Assembly: GCA_900314605.1 (NCBI GenBank)
Contig: OMVX01000040.1
Span: 1-34,912 of the forward strand
Reading direction: 5' to 3'
DNA from: an uncultured Methanobrevibacter sp.
GTDB lineage: Archaea > Methanobacteriota > Methanobacteria > Methanobacteriales > Methanobacteriaceae
Length of the DNA: 34,912 nucleotides
Shown: positions 1 through 8,987 of the stretch, piece by piece
Layout: the number at the start of each line of letters is the position of its first letter
Position numbering within the stretch: the first letter of the stretch is position 1
The notes under the pieces: model-generated
The model's database searches: none
What the model was told of the DNA's origin: nothing
The model's input: the letters and a program-made list of their open reading frames with translations, nothing else
Position numbers and translations under genes: made by a program

Positions 1-177
1 AAAATAAATAAATAAAGGATATCAAATAAAAAAAAAAAGATAATATCTAAAATAAAAAAAAATAGAGTTCAAATATAAAAATAAATAAAAAATACTAAAA
101 TAAATTAAATAAATCAAAAACTATTTTTAAATAAATCAAATAAAGTAAGCAAAATTCTTTTTAAACCCATAAAGAAA

Positions 178-924
178 TTAAATTATATGTTTTTGAAAGT
201 TTCCAAGTAATAATTTATTTCCATCTAATTTATTTAAGTAAATTTCAATGTTATTATCAGTAACATTAATAGTATTATAGGAATTAACTTCTTTTCCCCT
301 TAATTTATATGAAGATAATGAACCTGCATTAACAAATAAGGTTCTATCCATTTGATATAAATGTGGAACATGTTTATGCCCACCAATAACAATACCTACT
401 TCATGAGTTATTAATGAATGAAGGATATCTCCTGCATCATTTAAAATATTTCTTTCCCTACCAGTTCCAGGGATTGGAATAATATGATGATGCATTGCAA
501 CAATAGAGAATTTATTCTCTCTCATACATATATTTAATTCATTTTCCATCCATGCTTGCTGTAATCTACCAATATTACCTTGACTTAAATCAGGAGTTGT
601 AGAATCTAAACCTAATAATACTAAATTTTCATCTTCTTTCGTTAATTTCCAACTACAATCTCCAATAAGTTCCTCAAATGTTTGATATCCAATATTTCTT
701 GCATCATGATTTCCAGGTATAGCAAAAAGGCTTGGATTAAACATTTTCAAATATTCTTTAACTTCTAAATATTCAGAATAATAACCATGATTTGTTAAAT
801 CTCCAGTTAATATAATCATGTCTGGATTAAGTGCATTTATTTCATCAACAGCTTTTAAAAACATACTTTCATTAAAATCTGCATGACTATAATGTAAATC
901 AGATATATGTGCAATAAGTACCAT
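178..924 (-). CDS. Calcineurin-like metallophosphoesterase (Icc/CpdA-type)
   Basis: The 248-residue protein carries the ordered metal-binding motifs of the class III phosphodiesterase/metallophosphoesterase fold: D9-x-H11 in ISDLHYS, G41-D42 in TGDLTNHG, GNHD at 71-74, a histidine cluster at 145-147, and GGHKH at 181-185. Such enzymes bind two metal ions and hydrolyse phosphodiesters or phosphomonoesters. The overall look is closest to the CpdA/Icc group, but the substrate cannot be told from sequence and cyclic nucleotides are only one option. There is no signal peptide or membrane segment, so it is cytosolic. The ATG follows a GAGGGAT ribosome site at good spacing. It lies downstream of the NAC gene on the same strand with an 80-bp gap and may be co-transcribed. 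The first 177 bases of the window are AT-rich and hold no gene that I can see. Confidence 0.85.
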   Translation of the reverse strand: MVLIAHISDLHYSHADFNESMFLKAVDEINALNPDMIILTGDLTNHGYYSEYLEVKEYLKMFNPSLFAIPGNHDARNIGYQTFEELIGDCSWKLTKEDENLVLLGLDSTTPDLSQGNIGRLQQAWMENELNICMRENKFSIVAMHHHIIPIPGTGRERNILNDAGDILHSLITHEVGIVIGGHKHVPHLYQMDRTLFVNAGSLSSYKLRGKEVNSYNTINVTDNNIEIYLNKLDGNKLLLGNFQKHII

Positions 925-1004
925 AATATCCCTCTATAACTCTAATTTAAATTATAATATGTAATAACTTATGGAAAAATTATTATTAAATTTTTAAAAA
1001 TAAC

Positions 1005-1355
1005 TTATTGATTTAATTTCATAATAGCTTCAGCTAAATCCCCATTAGCTTCTTTAAGAGCATCCTCTGCAACTTCTTTTGAAACTCCTACTTGATTAGC
1101 TACAAGCTCTATGTCCTCATCATTAATTTCTAGAACTATTTCTTTTTCTTCTTCGCGAACATTACCTGTAATTTGATAAGTGTCACTACCCATTACATTC
1201 ATAATATTAACTTCAGCGGGAGAAATAATAATGTCTTTATCTCTACATCTTATAATAACTTCTTCAACACCTTCAACATCATCCATTTTCATTCCCATTT
1301 TTTTCATTTGTCTTTCCATTTGTTTCATTTTTTTAGGGTTCATACCAGGTATCAT
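1005..1355 (-). CDS. nac: Archaeal nascent polypeptide-associated complex protein (NAC)
   Basis: The 116-residue protein has the classic archaeal NAC layout. A short basic, Met-rich N-terminus (MIPGMNPKKMKQMERQMKKM) contributes to ribosome contact. A NAC beta-barrel domain follows at about residues 30-75, and a C-terminal UBA domain at about 78-116 contains VGVSKEVAEDALKEANGDL. Archaeal NAC is a homodimer that binds ribosomes near the exit tunnel and shields nascent chains. Length is normal for the family. The start is set by a GAGG ribosome site upstream of the ATG. The gene is downstream of tgtA and upstream of the metallophosphoesterase, all on the minus strand. Short open frames on the other strand here are only shadows. 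Confidence 0.93.
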   Translation of the reverse strand: MIPGMNPKKMKQMERQMKKMGMKMDDVEGVEEVIIRCRDKDIIISPAEVNIMNVMGSDTYQITGNVREEEKEIVLEINDEDIELVANQVGVSKEVAEDALKEANGDLAEAIMKLNQ

Positions 1356-1481
1356 ATTTTTTCCTCAAAAATTTTTATTAATATATCATATTTTATTTAT
1401 ATTCATCTATTAAATATTTTTTTTCATAATTTTAGAATGTTAAAATAAAAGTTTTTAGAATTATTATTAAATATAATAATA

Positions 1482-3461
1482 TTATTTTTTAAATCCTTTT
1501 CTGGTTTTAATAGCTTGTCCATTATTAAAACTTTCAATTTCACAAGAATTTAATAAAGCTTTACCTATTGCAAGAAGATCATCATTTTCATTTACAATTA
1601 AAACTTCATCTCCTGGACGTATATTTTCATCCATCTCTACTACAAACTGACAAAACACACTTTTACCATCACGAGTAAAAGGTTCTGAATCTTGATTTAC
1701 AACTACTCTATTATGAGGATAAGTAGTAGCTTGGTGTAATTTTTTTCCACCTTCTTTAGTTAGAACTAAAAATGCATCTGATGCTCTCATATTTGCAACT
1801 AAATTTCCATCAACTGAAATATGTCTAATTTTTCCAGTTTTTTTAGATTTTTCAATTTTTACTTTTCCATCAAATAAGGCATCACCAGAACCTATACCAA
1901 ACTGATAATCAGCAATTGTTTTAATTTTACGTATATCATCTTTAATATATCTAATTTCATCTGATTGAGGATGGATTCTTTCTAAATCAAAGTCATAATG
2001 ATTAACAATACTTTGATGAATAAGTATTTGATTATAGTATTCTGCAAATTCTTCTATACAGTCTTCAATAAATTCTACTGAATCTGCATCTTTTATTTTA
2101 GGTGCATCATTTTGACTTAAAGGATATACCTCATCAATATCTAAAGGTATAAGACCAAATGGTAAATCTAAGACCATCATATCTGAATCTTCTAAATCAA
2201 GTTCCAACTCTTCACCATATACATAAAATCTTCCAAGTTTACCTGAAATGTTTTTAGAATAAGGTTTACGGGTTGGAGGAGCTAAGATTAAAGTAGATTT
2301 CTTATCCATTTCTCTAAGTTTTTTAATGTGACGTCTAATTTCTGCTCTTTGTAAAGATTCAGGACCAGTATAGAAAAATGCAGAATTTTTAGTACTAGGA
2401 TTATAATACTCTAAATCATCACTATATTCTCCAAGTTTTCTAAGACCATCTAAAAGTGCTGGATGTGCTCTACAACGTTCTTCTACAAGTTCCATTAAAT
2501 CTCCATCATTAATTGCCTGGCGAATAGTTCTTATTTCTCCTAGTGAAACTGCAAGATTATGTTGAGCTATAAGTTTTACACGTTCTTTTTTATCCATTGC
2601 TCTTAAATCATCTGGTGTGTACTTTGAACATACTTCACATGAACATGGCATTTCAGTTAGATTTTCAAGTTTATAAGTCCCTCTAGTTGAAAGTAATCTA
2701 TCATCCTCTGCATATAGTACATATGCAGCAGAATCAAATAAATCACAACCCATAGCTACACAAAGTGCAAAAATCATTGGATGGCCTGCACCCATTAAAT
2801 GTCGTGGAACATTATCTGGTAAGTTTGTTATAGAGTGCATTACAACATCAACTAAATCAGAATATTTATACATTTCCATTAAAGGTACAATAGCACCAAT
2901 AGGATATAAATCTGCATCAAGTTGTCTTAATTCTTTTGCACATTTTTCTCTTAAGTCAGTGAATGTTGAACCCTGTACAACAGAATTTAAAAGCATTTCA
3001 ATATTATGATCTTTTTTATATTGAACTGCTTCTTTAGATCTTTCAAGTGTAATTTCTAAATCTTCTTCTGCTTTTTGACGAGTAACATATGGAGCTGTTG
3101 GAATATCTAATGATGTTCCAATATCCGTTCCAATAGCTTCCTGAAAATCTATAACTTCAGTATTACTAATATCAATATCACCATATACAGAAAGTTGAAA
3201 TGATCCTGAATCTGTCATTAAAGGTCCGTCGAAATTAATTAATTTGTGTACACCATCAGCTAATGCTTTTTCTTTTAATTCTTTATCTTTATATATAATA
3301 TAAGAATTTGTAATAACAATAGTTGCACCATGTTTAGCTACATCAATGGTTTGTCTTCCAGGGTGAATTACTGGCATTAAAGCAGGAGTAGTTACATTTC
3401 CATGTTTAGTTTTAAGTACACCTACTCTTGCCCTATTATCTTTAGCTTTAATCTCAAACAT
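1482..3461 (-). CDS. tgtA: tRNA-guanine(15) transglycosylase (archaeosine pathway)
   Basis: This 659-residue enzyme exchanges guanine-15 in the tRNA D-loop for preQ0, the first tRNA-level step toward archaeosine. The N-terminal catalytic TIM barrel shows TDSGSFQL with the probable nucleophile D84 and a second conserved Asp at D243 (LFDSAAY). A zinc site has ligands C273, C275, C278 and H301. The long C-terminal half, with a PUA domain at roughly 570-650 (VANMRASDAFLVLTKEG, RPGDEVLIVNEND), distinguishes archaeal TgtA from the shorter bacterial queuosine enzyme. Length fits the family. A GGAG site precedes the ATG. It looks complete and intact. The 245-bp gap upstream is AT-rich, with no recognisable feature other than probable promoter sequence. 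Confidence 0.96.
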   Translation of the reverse strand: MFEIKAKDNRARVGVLKTKHGNVTTPALMPVIHPGRQTIDVAKHGATIVITNSYIIYKDKELKEKALADGVHKLINFDGPLMTDSGSFQLSVYGDIDISNTEVIDFQEAIGTDIGTSLDIPTAPYVTRQKAEEDLEITLERSKEAVQYKKDHNIEMLLNSVVQGSTFTDLREKCAKELRQLDADLYPIGAIVPLMEMYKYSDLVDVVMHSITNLPDNVPRHLMGAGHPMIFALCVAMGCDLFDSAAYVLYAEDDRLLSTRGTYKLENLTEMPCSCEVCSKYTPDDLRAMDKKERVKLIAQHNLAVSLGEIRTIRQAINDGDLMELVEERCRAHPALLDGLRKLGEYSDDLEYYNPSTKNSAFFYTGPESLQRAEIRRHIKKLREMDKKSTLILAPPTRKPYSKNISGKLGRFYVYGEELELDLEDSDMMVLDLPFGLIPLDIDEVYPLSQNDAPKIKDADSVEFIEDCIEEFAEYYNQILIHQSIVNHYDFDLERIHPQSDEIRYIKDDIRKIKTIADYQFGIGSGDALFDGKVKIEKSKKTGKIRHISVDGNLVANMRASDAFLVLTKEGGKKLHQATTYPHNRVVVNQDSEPFTRDGKSVFCQFVVEMDENIRPGDEVLIVNENDDLLAIGKALLNSCEIESFNNGQAIKTRKGFKK

Positions 3462-3708
3462 TAAATTACTCCATAAAAAATGATTATAATATAAATTAAA
3501 AGTATAATTTTAATTTAAAAAAATATTCTATAAAAATAGTCTGTACTAATATATTATCTAATACAATATAAAAATTTTTACAATTAAATATGGAAATTTT
3601 AAAAAATAAAATTAGATATGATAATGACAAAAAATAAAAAAATTTTATTAAAGAATTAAATTTATAAAATAATAGTTAAATATTATCTATTCTAGTAATA
3701 GAAAAAAA

Positions 3709-5628
3709 TTATAAACTTACAAACATATTATTTGAAACTGCAAAATCTATTAAATCCTTATATGTTTGATTTTCACTTAAAGTATTAGCATTTCCAATTA
3801 TAACTAGCTTTCTCTTAGCACGTGTTAATGCAACATTTAATCTTCTTAAATCCTTTAAAAAACCTATATTACCATTATCATTACTTCGAACAGTAGAAAT
3901 AATTATTATTTCCTTCTCACGACCTTGAAAACCATCAACGGTTTTTACTTCAACATCACATTTATCTCCAATTAATCTTACCTGGTCTAAATATGGACTA
4001 ATAATACCAATATCCTGTTTACTAATACCATTATCTAAGTAATGATTTAATAATTTCAAACAAATTTCAGCTTCTGTAGGATTAATAATGGATTTAGAAT
4101 CTTTAAGATGCTTTTCCTCATTATTTTTAAGAAGTGAAGTATCCATAAAAGAGAAAACATCTTCCTCTTCAACAGAGGATATATCAGATAAATTAATATT
4201 TTGAATTTTAGAGTATGTTTTAAGAGAATTATTATAAAAAGTTTTATTTGGAAAATCCATTAATTTAGAATTCATACGATATTGAACATCTAATAATTGG
4301 GATTTAAAAGGATATTTCTCTATAAGTATTTCAAATAATGTTTCTTCTAATTTTAAAGCCTTTGGACTTAAAATTGTAGGTGGTAACTGTTTATGGTCTC
4401 CTGCTAGAATAAATTTAGGGGCTTTTGCAAGAGGTATTAGAATACTTGGGATTGTTGTCTGTGATGCTTCATCAACAACAACCAAATCAAACTTAGTATC
4501 CTGGATACTGTCTAAAGCAGCAGATGAATTAGTTGATAAAATTATATCACTACTGTCAATTATATCTTTAATTATTTCATCTTCAATTTCATCAAGTTTA
4601 TTATATAATTTATTAATTTTATCATTATATTCTAACCATTTAGCCATAGACTTTATTTTTTCACTATTTATTCCACGTGTTGATTTGCCTTTAGATGCAT
4701 AATATCTTATTTCATCATCTTTTAGGCCACGTCTAAATTGGGGTCTAGGTTTAGTATGTGTCTGTCTAATCTGGACAAGCTCCTCAATCTTTTTTATTAC
4801 TGGTTCTTTTTTACTATAATCCGGATGATTTTCTACCTGATAAGCTAATGTATGTTTAATATTATCTTTTGATACTCTTTGAGGATGTCCTAAACGGGTA
4901 AGTTTAATATTATCTATTTTAATTAATCTTTCCAATATATTATCAACACTTCCATTACTGTCAGAACATGCTAATACTTTATGATTTTGACGAATCTCCT
5001 GAAGAATAAATTCTATAAGTGTTCTTGTTTTACCGGTTCCAAATGGACCATGTATAAGATAAAAATCAGCGGTAGATAATGATTTAACAACAGCTTCCTT
5101 TTGTGAACTGTTAAGAGAAGAATCAATATATTCTAAATAAATATCCTCACATTTAAATTTAGGTTCCTTAATATTCAATAAATATTTTAGTGCATTTACA
5201 CCAAATATACTTAAATTTTTTAAATTATCCTCCATTCTAAGATAAGTCGTGTCATTAACATATAAGTCTAGACGAACCTTTTTCTTTAAAGCCCATTTAG
5301 GAACCTTATTTGTAAAAGCAACTTTAATATATTTTTTACCCTTTTCTACAACTGTTCCTGTTAAATCACTTTTTAAAGGATTTTTTGTACTAATTAATAC
5401 AATATCTCCAACATTAATTTCTGTTATAATATCATAACTACGGCCATACTGAACAATATTTAATCCTAATTCTTTTTTAATAAATTTCCCCTTAAGTTTA
5501 TTAATTGCACGACCCTTTTCTTCTCTTTTATAAGAAGACATAGTCTTTATTTCATTAATCATTAATGAAATTTCCTCTTCTCTTTCAAAATTGATTAACT
5601 TAATTAAATCATTTATATATTCTTTCAT
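3709..5628 (-). CDS. SF1 DNA/RNA helicase, UPF1/IGHMBP2-like
   Basis: The protein (639 residues from the chosen start) has the full set of superfamily 1B helicase motifs: Walker A GPFGTGKT at about 194-201, Walker B VVVDEAS near 384-389, motif III LAGDHKQLPPT, QYRM, TVDGFQGREKEIIIIS and ALTRAKRKLVI. An N-terminal beta-barrel-like region (about 60-130) and an inserted charged segment (about 270-340) between motifs Ia and II match the UPF1/SMUBP-2-like archaeal helicases. The frame is open for 77 codons farther upstream, but that stretch lies inside the tfs gene in another frame. The ATG at 5628 has an AGGAA site and sits 28 bp after the tfs stop, so I take it as the start. It is probably co-transcribed with tfs and works on nucleic acid in the cytosol; the exact substrate is unknown. 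Confidence 0.92.
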   Translation of the reverse strand: MKEYINDLIKLINFEREEEISLMINEIKTMSSYKREEKGRAINKLKGKFIKKELGLNIVQYGRSYDIITEINVGDIVLISTKNPLKSDLTGTVVEKGKKYIKVAFTNKVPKWALKKKVRLDLYVNDTTYLRMEDNLKNLSIFGVNALKYLLNIKEPKFKCEDIYLEYIDSSLNSSQKEAVVKSLSTADFYLIHGPFGTGKTRTLIEFILQEIRQNHKVLACSDSNGSVDNILERLIKIDNIKLTRLGHPQRVSKDNIKHTLAYQVENHPDYSKKEPVIKKIEELVQIRQTHTKPRPQFRRGLKDDEIRYYASKGKSTRGINSEKIKSMAKWLEYNDKINKLYNKLDEIEDEIIKDIIDSSDIILSTNSSAALDSIQDTKFDLVVVDEASQTTIPSILIPLAKAPKFILAGDHKQLPPTILSPKALKLEETLFEILIEKYPFKSQLLDVQYRMNSKLMDFPNKTFYNNSLKTYSKIQNINLSDISSVEEEDVFSFMDTSLLKNNEEKHLKDSKSIINPTEAEICLKLLNHYLDNGISKQDIGIISPYLDQVRLIGDKCDVEVKTVDGFQGREKEIIIISTVRSNDNGNIGFLKDLRRLNVALTRAKRKLVIIGNANTLSENQTYKDLIDFAVSNNMFVSL

Positions 5629-5656
5629 AGTATTCCTAAAAAAAAAGTAATTTATA

Positions 5657-5974
5657 TTAATTTGATTGTCTCCATGTGTTTCCACAATTTGCACATCTAA
5701 TAAAATATGTAGGAGCTTCATCAGCAGATCTGGTTTGTAGTGTCCACCAGTATCCAACAGTCCCTCCACATTTATAACATGTAATCTTAGTAGTTGGAAG
5801 AACAACATCCTCTTTACTTGTAACAATAACCTTCTGTTGCTCATTACGTTCTGCTTCAAATTTATATTCTGCTTCTCTATCCTCTTTACTTAAATCTTCA
5901 ACATATCCGCATTTACATTTAATTTCTTCACCAGAAGGAAGTAACATTGAACCACATTTAGGACAAAATTTCAT
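5657..5974 (-). CDS. tfs: Transcription factor S (TFIIS-like cleavage factor)
   Basis: The 105-residue protein has two zinc ribbons. The N-terminal one has CPKCG at 4-8 and CKCG at 20-23. The C-terminal one has CYKCG and C-A-N-C, with the diagnostic RSADEAPT loop between them. The acidic DE pair enters the RNA polymerase channel and triggers cleavage of backtracked RNA, as for archaeal TFS and eukaryotic TFIIS. Length is normal. The start follows an AGGT-like site. It is the first gene of a probable tfs-helicase pair and follows the 79-residue gene at 6081-6320 on the same strand. Confidence 0.95.
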   Translation of the reverse strand: MKFCPKCGSMLLPSGEEIKCKCGYVEDLSKEDREAEYKFEAERNEQQKVIVTSKEDVVLPTTKITCYKCGGTVGYWWTLQTRSADEAPTYFIRCANCGNTWRQSN

Positions 5975-6080
5975 AGTTTAACCTGAAAAATTTAAATAAA
6001 TAAAAATAATTTTAAAAATATATTTAAGAAGATTTTAATATTTAAACCTTTTATTTTAATCATTAAAAATTTGAATAGAG

Positions 6081-6320
6081 TTAAAACTTATTTTCTTTCA
6101 GTTGACTGTTAGCAGATTTTAAAAGCATATCCTGCCAACTATCAAACTGAGTATTCTTCTTAACAAACTTATCCCATCTTTTATTGTCAAATAATTCTGA
6201 TGTATCAACATCATTTAATGGAGATTTAGCTTTCATCTGATCAAAAGAAGAAAATTTAGTATATTTCTTCATAAATTCATCATCAAAAAATCCTATTATA
6301 CATACATCATCCTTTCCCAT
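6081..6320 (-). CDS. Hypothetical 79-residue protein with an internal repeat
   Basis: I do not recognise the family. The protein is soluble and charged and contains two copies of a 19-residue unit at residues 16-34 and 52-70. Both follow the pattern F-[MV]-K-K-x-T-x-F-x-S-[FW]-x-x-M-x-x-K-S, each preceded by D-x. This suggests two copies of a small helical module. A GAGGG ribosome site supports the ATG. It lies 46 bp downstream of the MnmC-like gene and upstream of tfs on the same strand, so it may belong to an operon with them. It looks like a real conserved small gene, not a shadow. Confidence 0.75.
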   Translation of the reverse strand: MGKDDVCIIGFFDDEFMKKYTKFSSFDQMKAKSPLNDVDTSELFDNKRWDKFVKKNTQFDSWQDMLLKSANSQLKENKF

Positions 6321-6366
6321 AATATACCCTCTATTTTATTTTATAAATACCTGTAGTATAATCACT

Positions 6367-7584
6367 TTAAAATCTACCTTCTATAACATCATTTAATCTT
6401 TTATTCATCTCTAAAATTCTATCTCTTGAATTATGCTCATAAGTTGATTTTTCACTATAATCATTTTGAGCATCTATAATATAATAAGCTTCTTCTGATT
6501 TTACACCACTAATATTAACCTTAGCCAAATTACGCTCTACCCTTCTTTTTAATGGTTCATCATCCATATCTTCACCTAAAAAAATAGGGGTTTTAACAGC
6601 AGATGAAATTAAACTGTGATGACGTTTTAAAGTCCTTTCCTCATTACGTTTATCAACAATCTCCTTACTTGAAGAGTTTAAAGTAATGTCTCTAAATGGA
6701 ACACCTACATCAGATAAAGCAACACGCCTTTCATCATTAATATTTAATGATTTTAAAAGAACATCTGGATTTAAGCTAGCAATGGTTCCACCTTGAAACC
6801 TTCCAAAAACAGGTCCCTCCCCAATATGAAAACCTGCCTCCAGAAAACCACCTCTTACAGGTGCTGATGAAGTATAGGTAGTTACTATACCATCATCACG
6901 AATAAGTCTATTAAATTCCCTAAATAAATCACAGCTAAAAAGTTCAGGAGCCATAGTCTGTGAGAATGGATCTAAAAATATTGCATCATAAGTATTATCT
7001 GGAAGACTTTGAACAGTTAATCTTGCATCCTCAATAAAAACATTAATATTAATATTTTCAGGTATAGATGTTTTTTCCAAATTTAATGATGCAAAACCAG
7101 ATAAGATTAACTGAGACTCAATAGCCTTTTTTACAATATCATGTTCTGCAATAGGAGAAGGTACAATCATACCTGCAGCTAATGTTTCAGGAGATATTTC
7201 AACCATATCAATTTTAAGATTTGTAGTGTTATCAGTATGTTTTAAAAAATCAAATATAGCAGCTGAACTATTATATCCAAGACCAGCACAAATATCCAAA
7301 ATTGCAATATCCTCATTATAATCCAGTTTTAATGGAGCAATAAACTTTTTAAAACTTTCAGATATAGCACCAGATTGAGTGTGTAAAGTTTCAACCTTAT
7401 TATTAATTAATCTTGATTTAATAGAATATGATCCATCATCAGTTTTAACAAAATAGTCCTTAGTCTGTAAAAAGAGTTCCTCCCTATATTTAGAATCACC
7501 AGTTCTAACTTCAGATTTAAAAGCCTCTTTTATAATCTCAAAAACATCATCATCAATTACTACAGCATCATCTTGGTATGTCAT
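6367..7584 (-). CDS. MnmC-like SAM-dependent methyltransferase
   Basis: The 405-residue protein has a Rossmann methyltransferase core with a SAM-binding motif I, ILDICAGLGYNSSAA, at about 99-113. It then has DAIFLDPFSQTMAPELFS followed by LIRDDGIVTTYTSSAPVRGGFLEAGF and a GRFQGGT-like segment. This order matches the methyltransferase domain of MnmC (DUF752/Methyltransf_30), which methylates the aminomethyl group of the wobble uridine in bacteria. The fused oxidase domain of bacterial MnmC is absent and a C-terminal extension of about 130 residues is present. The role in an archaeon is therefore inferred: probably methylation of a tRNA or other small substrate. There is no clear ribosome site, so the transcript may be nearly leaderless. 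It is divergent from the gene at 7770. Confidence 0.8.
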   Translation of the reverse strand: MTYQDDAVVIDDDVFEIIKEAFKSEVRTGDSKYREELFLQTKDYFVKTDDGSYSIKSRLINNKVETLHTQSGAISESFKKFIAPLKLDYNEDIAILDICAGLGYNSSAAIFDFLKHTDNTTNLKIDMVEISPETLAAGMIVPSPIAEHDIVKKAIESQLILSGFASLNLEKTSIPENININVFIEDARLTVQSLPDNTYDAIFLDPFSQTMAPELFSCDLFREFNRLIRDDGIVTTYTSSAPVRGGFLEAGFHIGEGPVFGRFQGGTIASLNPDVLLKSLNINDERRVALSDVGVPFRDITLNSSSKEIVDKRNEERTLKRHHSLISSAVKTPIFLGEDMDDEPLKRRVERNLAKVNISGVKSEEAYYIIDAQNDYSEKSTYEHNSRDRILEMNKRLNDVIEGRF

Positions 7585-7769
7585 AATATCAAACAGATTT
7601 GAATATTAACTAGTAAAAAAATAATAAAAATATATTAATATATTAGAAATTCATTTATATAAAAATTAAGCATAACCTCTACCTAATAGAATAATTTAAA
7701 ATTTAAACAAAATCATCTTAAACTAAAACAAGACTGTAATATTCAATGAAAAAATAATTATGGGATAAT

Positions 7770-8096
7770 ATGAAAAGTAGAATTCTAATTAGAAAAAGAC
7801 TTGAAGAATCTAGAAAAAGACTTGAAAATCTTCAAGTTGAAAGTGAAAAAGACAAATATTATAAATTAAGTTATGAAATTACAAATAAAACCCTTGAAGA
7901 AATTTTAAATGAGAATATAACTGAATATGAACTGAATCAGAAACTGGATAAATTAAAAGAAAAAAATATCTCACTACAAAAGGAAGAAAAAATCATTGAG
8001 CTTTTAAAAAACAATATAACCATGAGGGTTTTTAATTGGGTCTTAAATGATAAAAACAATGTAGAAATAGAGTGGGTGCCATTAAAATATAAATAA
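7770..8096 (+). CDS. Hypothetical coiled-coil protein (108 aa)
   Basis: I do not recognise the family. The first 80 residues are rich in Lys, Glu and Leu with heptad-like spacing and predict a helical coiled coil. The end (VFNWVLNDKNNVEIEWVPLKYK) looks like a short beta segment. There is no signal peptide or membrane segment. A GGGAT stretch lies just upstream of the ATG. It is divergent from the MnmC-like gene, with 185 bp between them for two promoters, and stands alone before the structured non-coding stretch. It is probably a genuine lineage-specific gene; the function is unknown. Confidence 0.6.
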   Translation: MKSRILIRKRLEESRKRLENLQVESEKDKYYKLSYEITNKTLEEILNENITEYELNQKLDKLKEKNISLQKEEKIIELLKNNITMRVFNWVLNDKNNVEIEWVPLKYK

Positions 8097-8281
8097 AAGT
8101 GTTAAATTTAAAATAAAATAGTAACAAGTCATATTTTCCAAATAACACAGAAAATAATTATAGAGATTTAATAAAAGAATAATAAATAGAAAATAAGAGA
8201 TAAAACATTAAAAAACTAAACTTAGAATTTACAATAAATTATAAAATCACTATCCGATGTACAAATAAAATTTTTTATTAA

Positions 8282-8440
8282 ACCCATTAATAACTACAGC
8301 ACCCCCAAGTAGTTATTTTGGGTCTTAGATTAATGAACAATTCATCAACTTAACTAACCTAAACAAATCACCCTACCCCCTTTAAAGGGTGACTTGTATT
8401 AACTTAGTTGTATTACTATTCACCATTAAACAAGTTTTTT
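8282..8440. ncRNA. Candidate structured RNA with two C/G-rich-loop hairpins
   Basis: This gene-free stretch is clearly richer in GC than its surroundings and folds into two ordered hairpins. Hairpin 1: ACCCA 8282-8286 pairs with TGGGT 8319-8323, and ATAACTAC 8290-8297 pairs with GTAGTTAT 8309-8316, with an 11-nt loop containing CACCCCC. Hairpin 2: AACTAA 8352-8357 with TTAGTT 8404-8409, CAA 8364-8366 with TTG 8394-8396, and TCACCCT 8368-8374 with AGGGTGA 8386-8392, with an 11-nt loop starting ACCCCC. A small ATGAA/TTCAT hairpin lies between them. A T6 run at 8435-8440 could end a plus-strand RNA. The promoter-like block at 8506-8552 would instead drive a minus-strand RNA with GGGGG loops. No open frame covers the stretch, and I recognise no known riboswitch. 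The flanks, 8097-8281 and 8441-8505, are plain AT-rich sequence, apart from a hairpin pairing AAAACAC with GTGTTTT near 8458-8488. Confidence 0.45.
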
Positions 8441-8505
8441 AAAGTATATTAAATTGCAAAACACTAAAAAAAAAACTTAATGTGTTTTAGGCATATACTA
8501 TAATA

Positions 8506-8552
8506 TGACATAATTAGTATATAAATGTTTTGCTAAAATATGTCAATATTAA
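8506..8552 (-). promoter_or_regulatory. Repeated promoter-like block, copy 1
   Basis: A 47-bp block running TGACATAATT ... TATATAAA ... ATGTCA ... ATATTAA. It is closely matched by the block at 8988-9035. Read on the minus strand it contains TTTATATA (8525-8518), an archaeal TATA box, which would place a start near 8495 and transcribe toward the structured hairpins. TGACAT and ATGTCA form an inverted pair flanking the box and could be an operator. Confidence 0.4.
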
Positions 8553-8640
8553 TAAAAAAAATATTGAAAAGATTATTATAAATAAATAATATAAGAAAAT
8601 AAAATTAAAAAATAATAAATATTAGGAAAATATTAAAATA

Positions 8641-8898
8641 TTAATCATTACTTTTTACTCCATATCTTCCTTCTAATAATTCTATATCACAACCAACCTC
8701 ATCAGCGATTCTAAGTGCACTTTCAAGATCAACTATACCCCATAAAAAACCAGCATCTAAAACTCTTTTTTTAAGATTAAGTAAATCCTTATCATAAATT
8801 TCCTTTTTGACCAATTTATTATGAACCCTATAAGACCATCTTACAGGTTTATCCTCAACATAATCAATCTTATACACCCTATATAAACCAGTACTCAT
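8641..8898 (-). CDS. Hypothetical small basic protein (85 aa)
   Basis: The reading frame opens five codons earlier (ATG at 8913), but those codons are the ribosome site itself: TTGGGGTG lies directly before the ATG at 8898, so I choose that start (MSTGLYRVYK). The protein is soluble and has alternating strand and helix character. Conserved-looking aromatic residues include VRWSYRVHNK and LDAGFLWGIVDLESA. I do not recognise the family; it may be one of the DUFs confined to Methanobacteriaceae. Its promoter is probably the 8988-9035 block, which gives a leader of about 75 nt. The same block is repeated in front of the structured stretch downstream. Confidence 0.65.
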   Translation of the reverse strand: MSTGLYRVYKIDYVEDKPVRWSYRVHNKLVKKEIYDKDLLNLKKRVLDAGFLWGIVDLESALRIADEVGCDIELLEGRYGVKSND

Positions 8899-8987
8899 AA
8901 TACACCCCAACATATGTAAATTAATCTTATCAAAAATAAGAGATATTTAATCTAATTAATATTAAATCAAATAACATAATAAATATT

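Noticed and set aside
1173-1448. Plus-strand genes over NAC
   Set aside because: His/Phe/Ile-rich translations antisense to a confident gene; shadows.
5629-5859. Upstream extension of the helicase to 716 residues
   Set aside because: The extra 77 codons lie inside tfs in another frame, look nothing like helicase sequence, and a ribosome site precedes the ATG at 5628.
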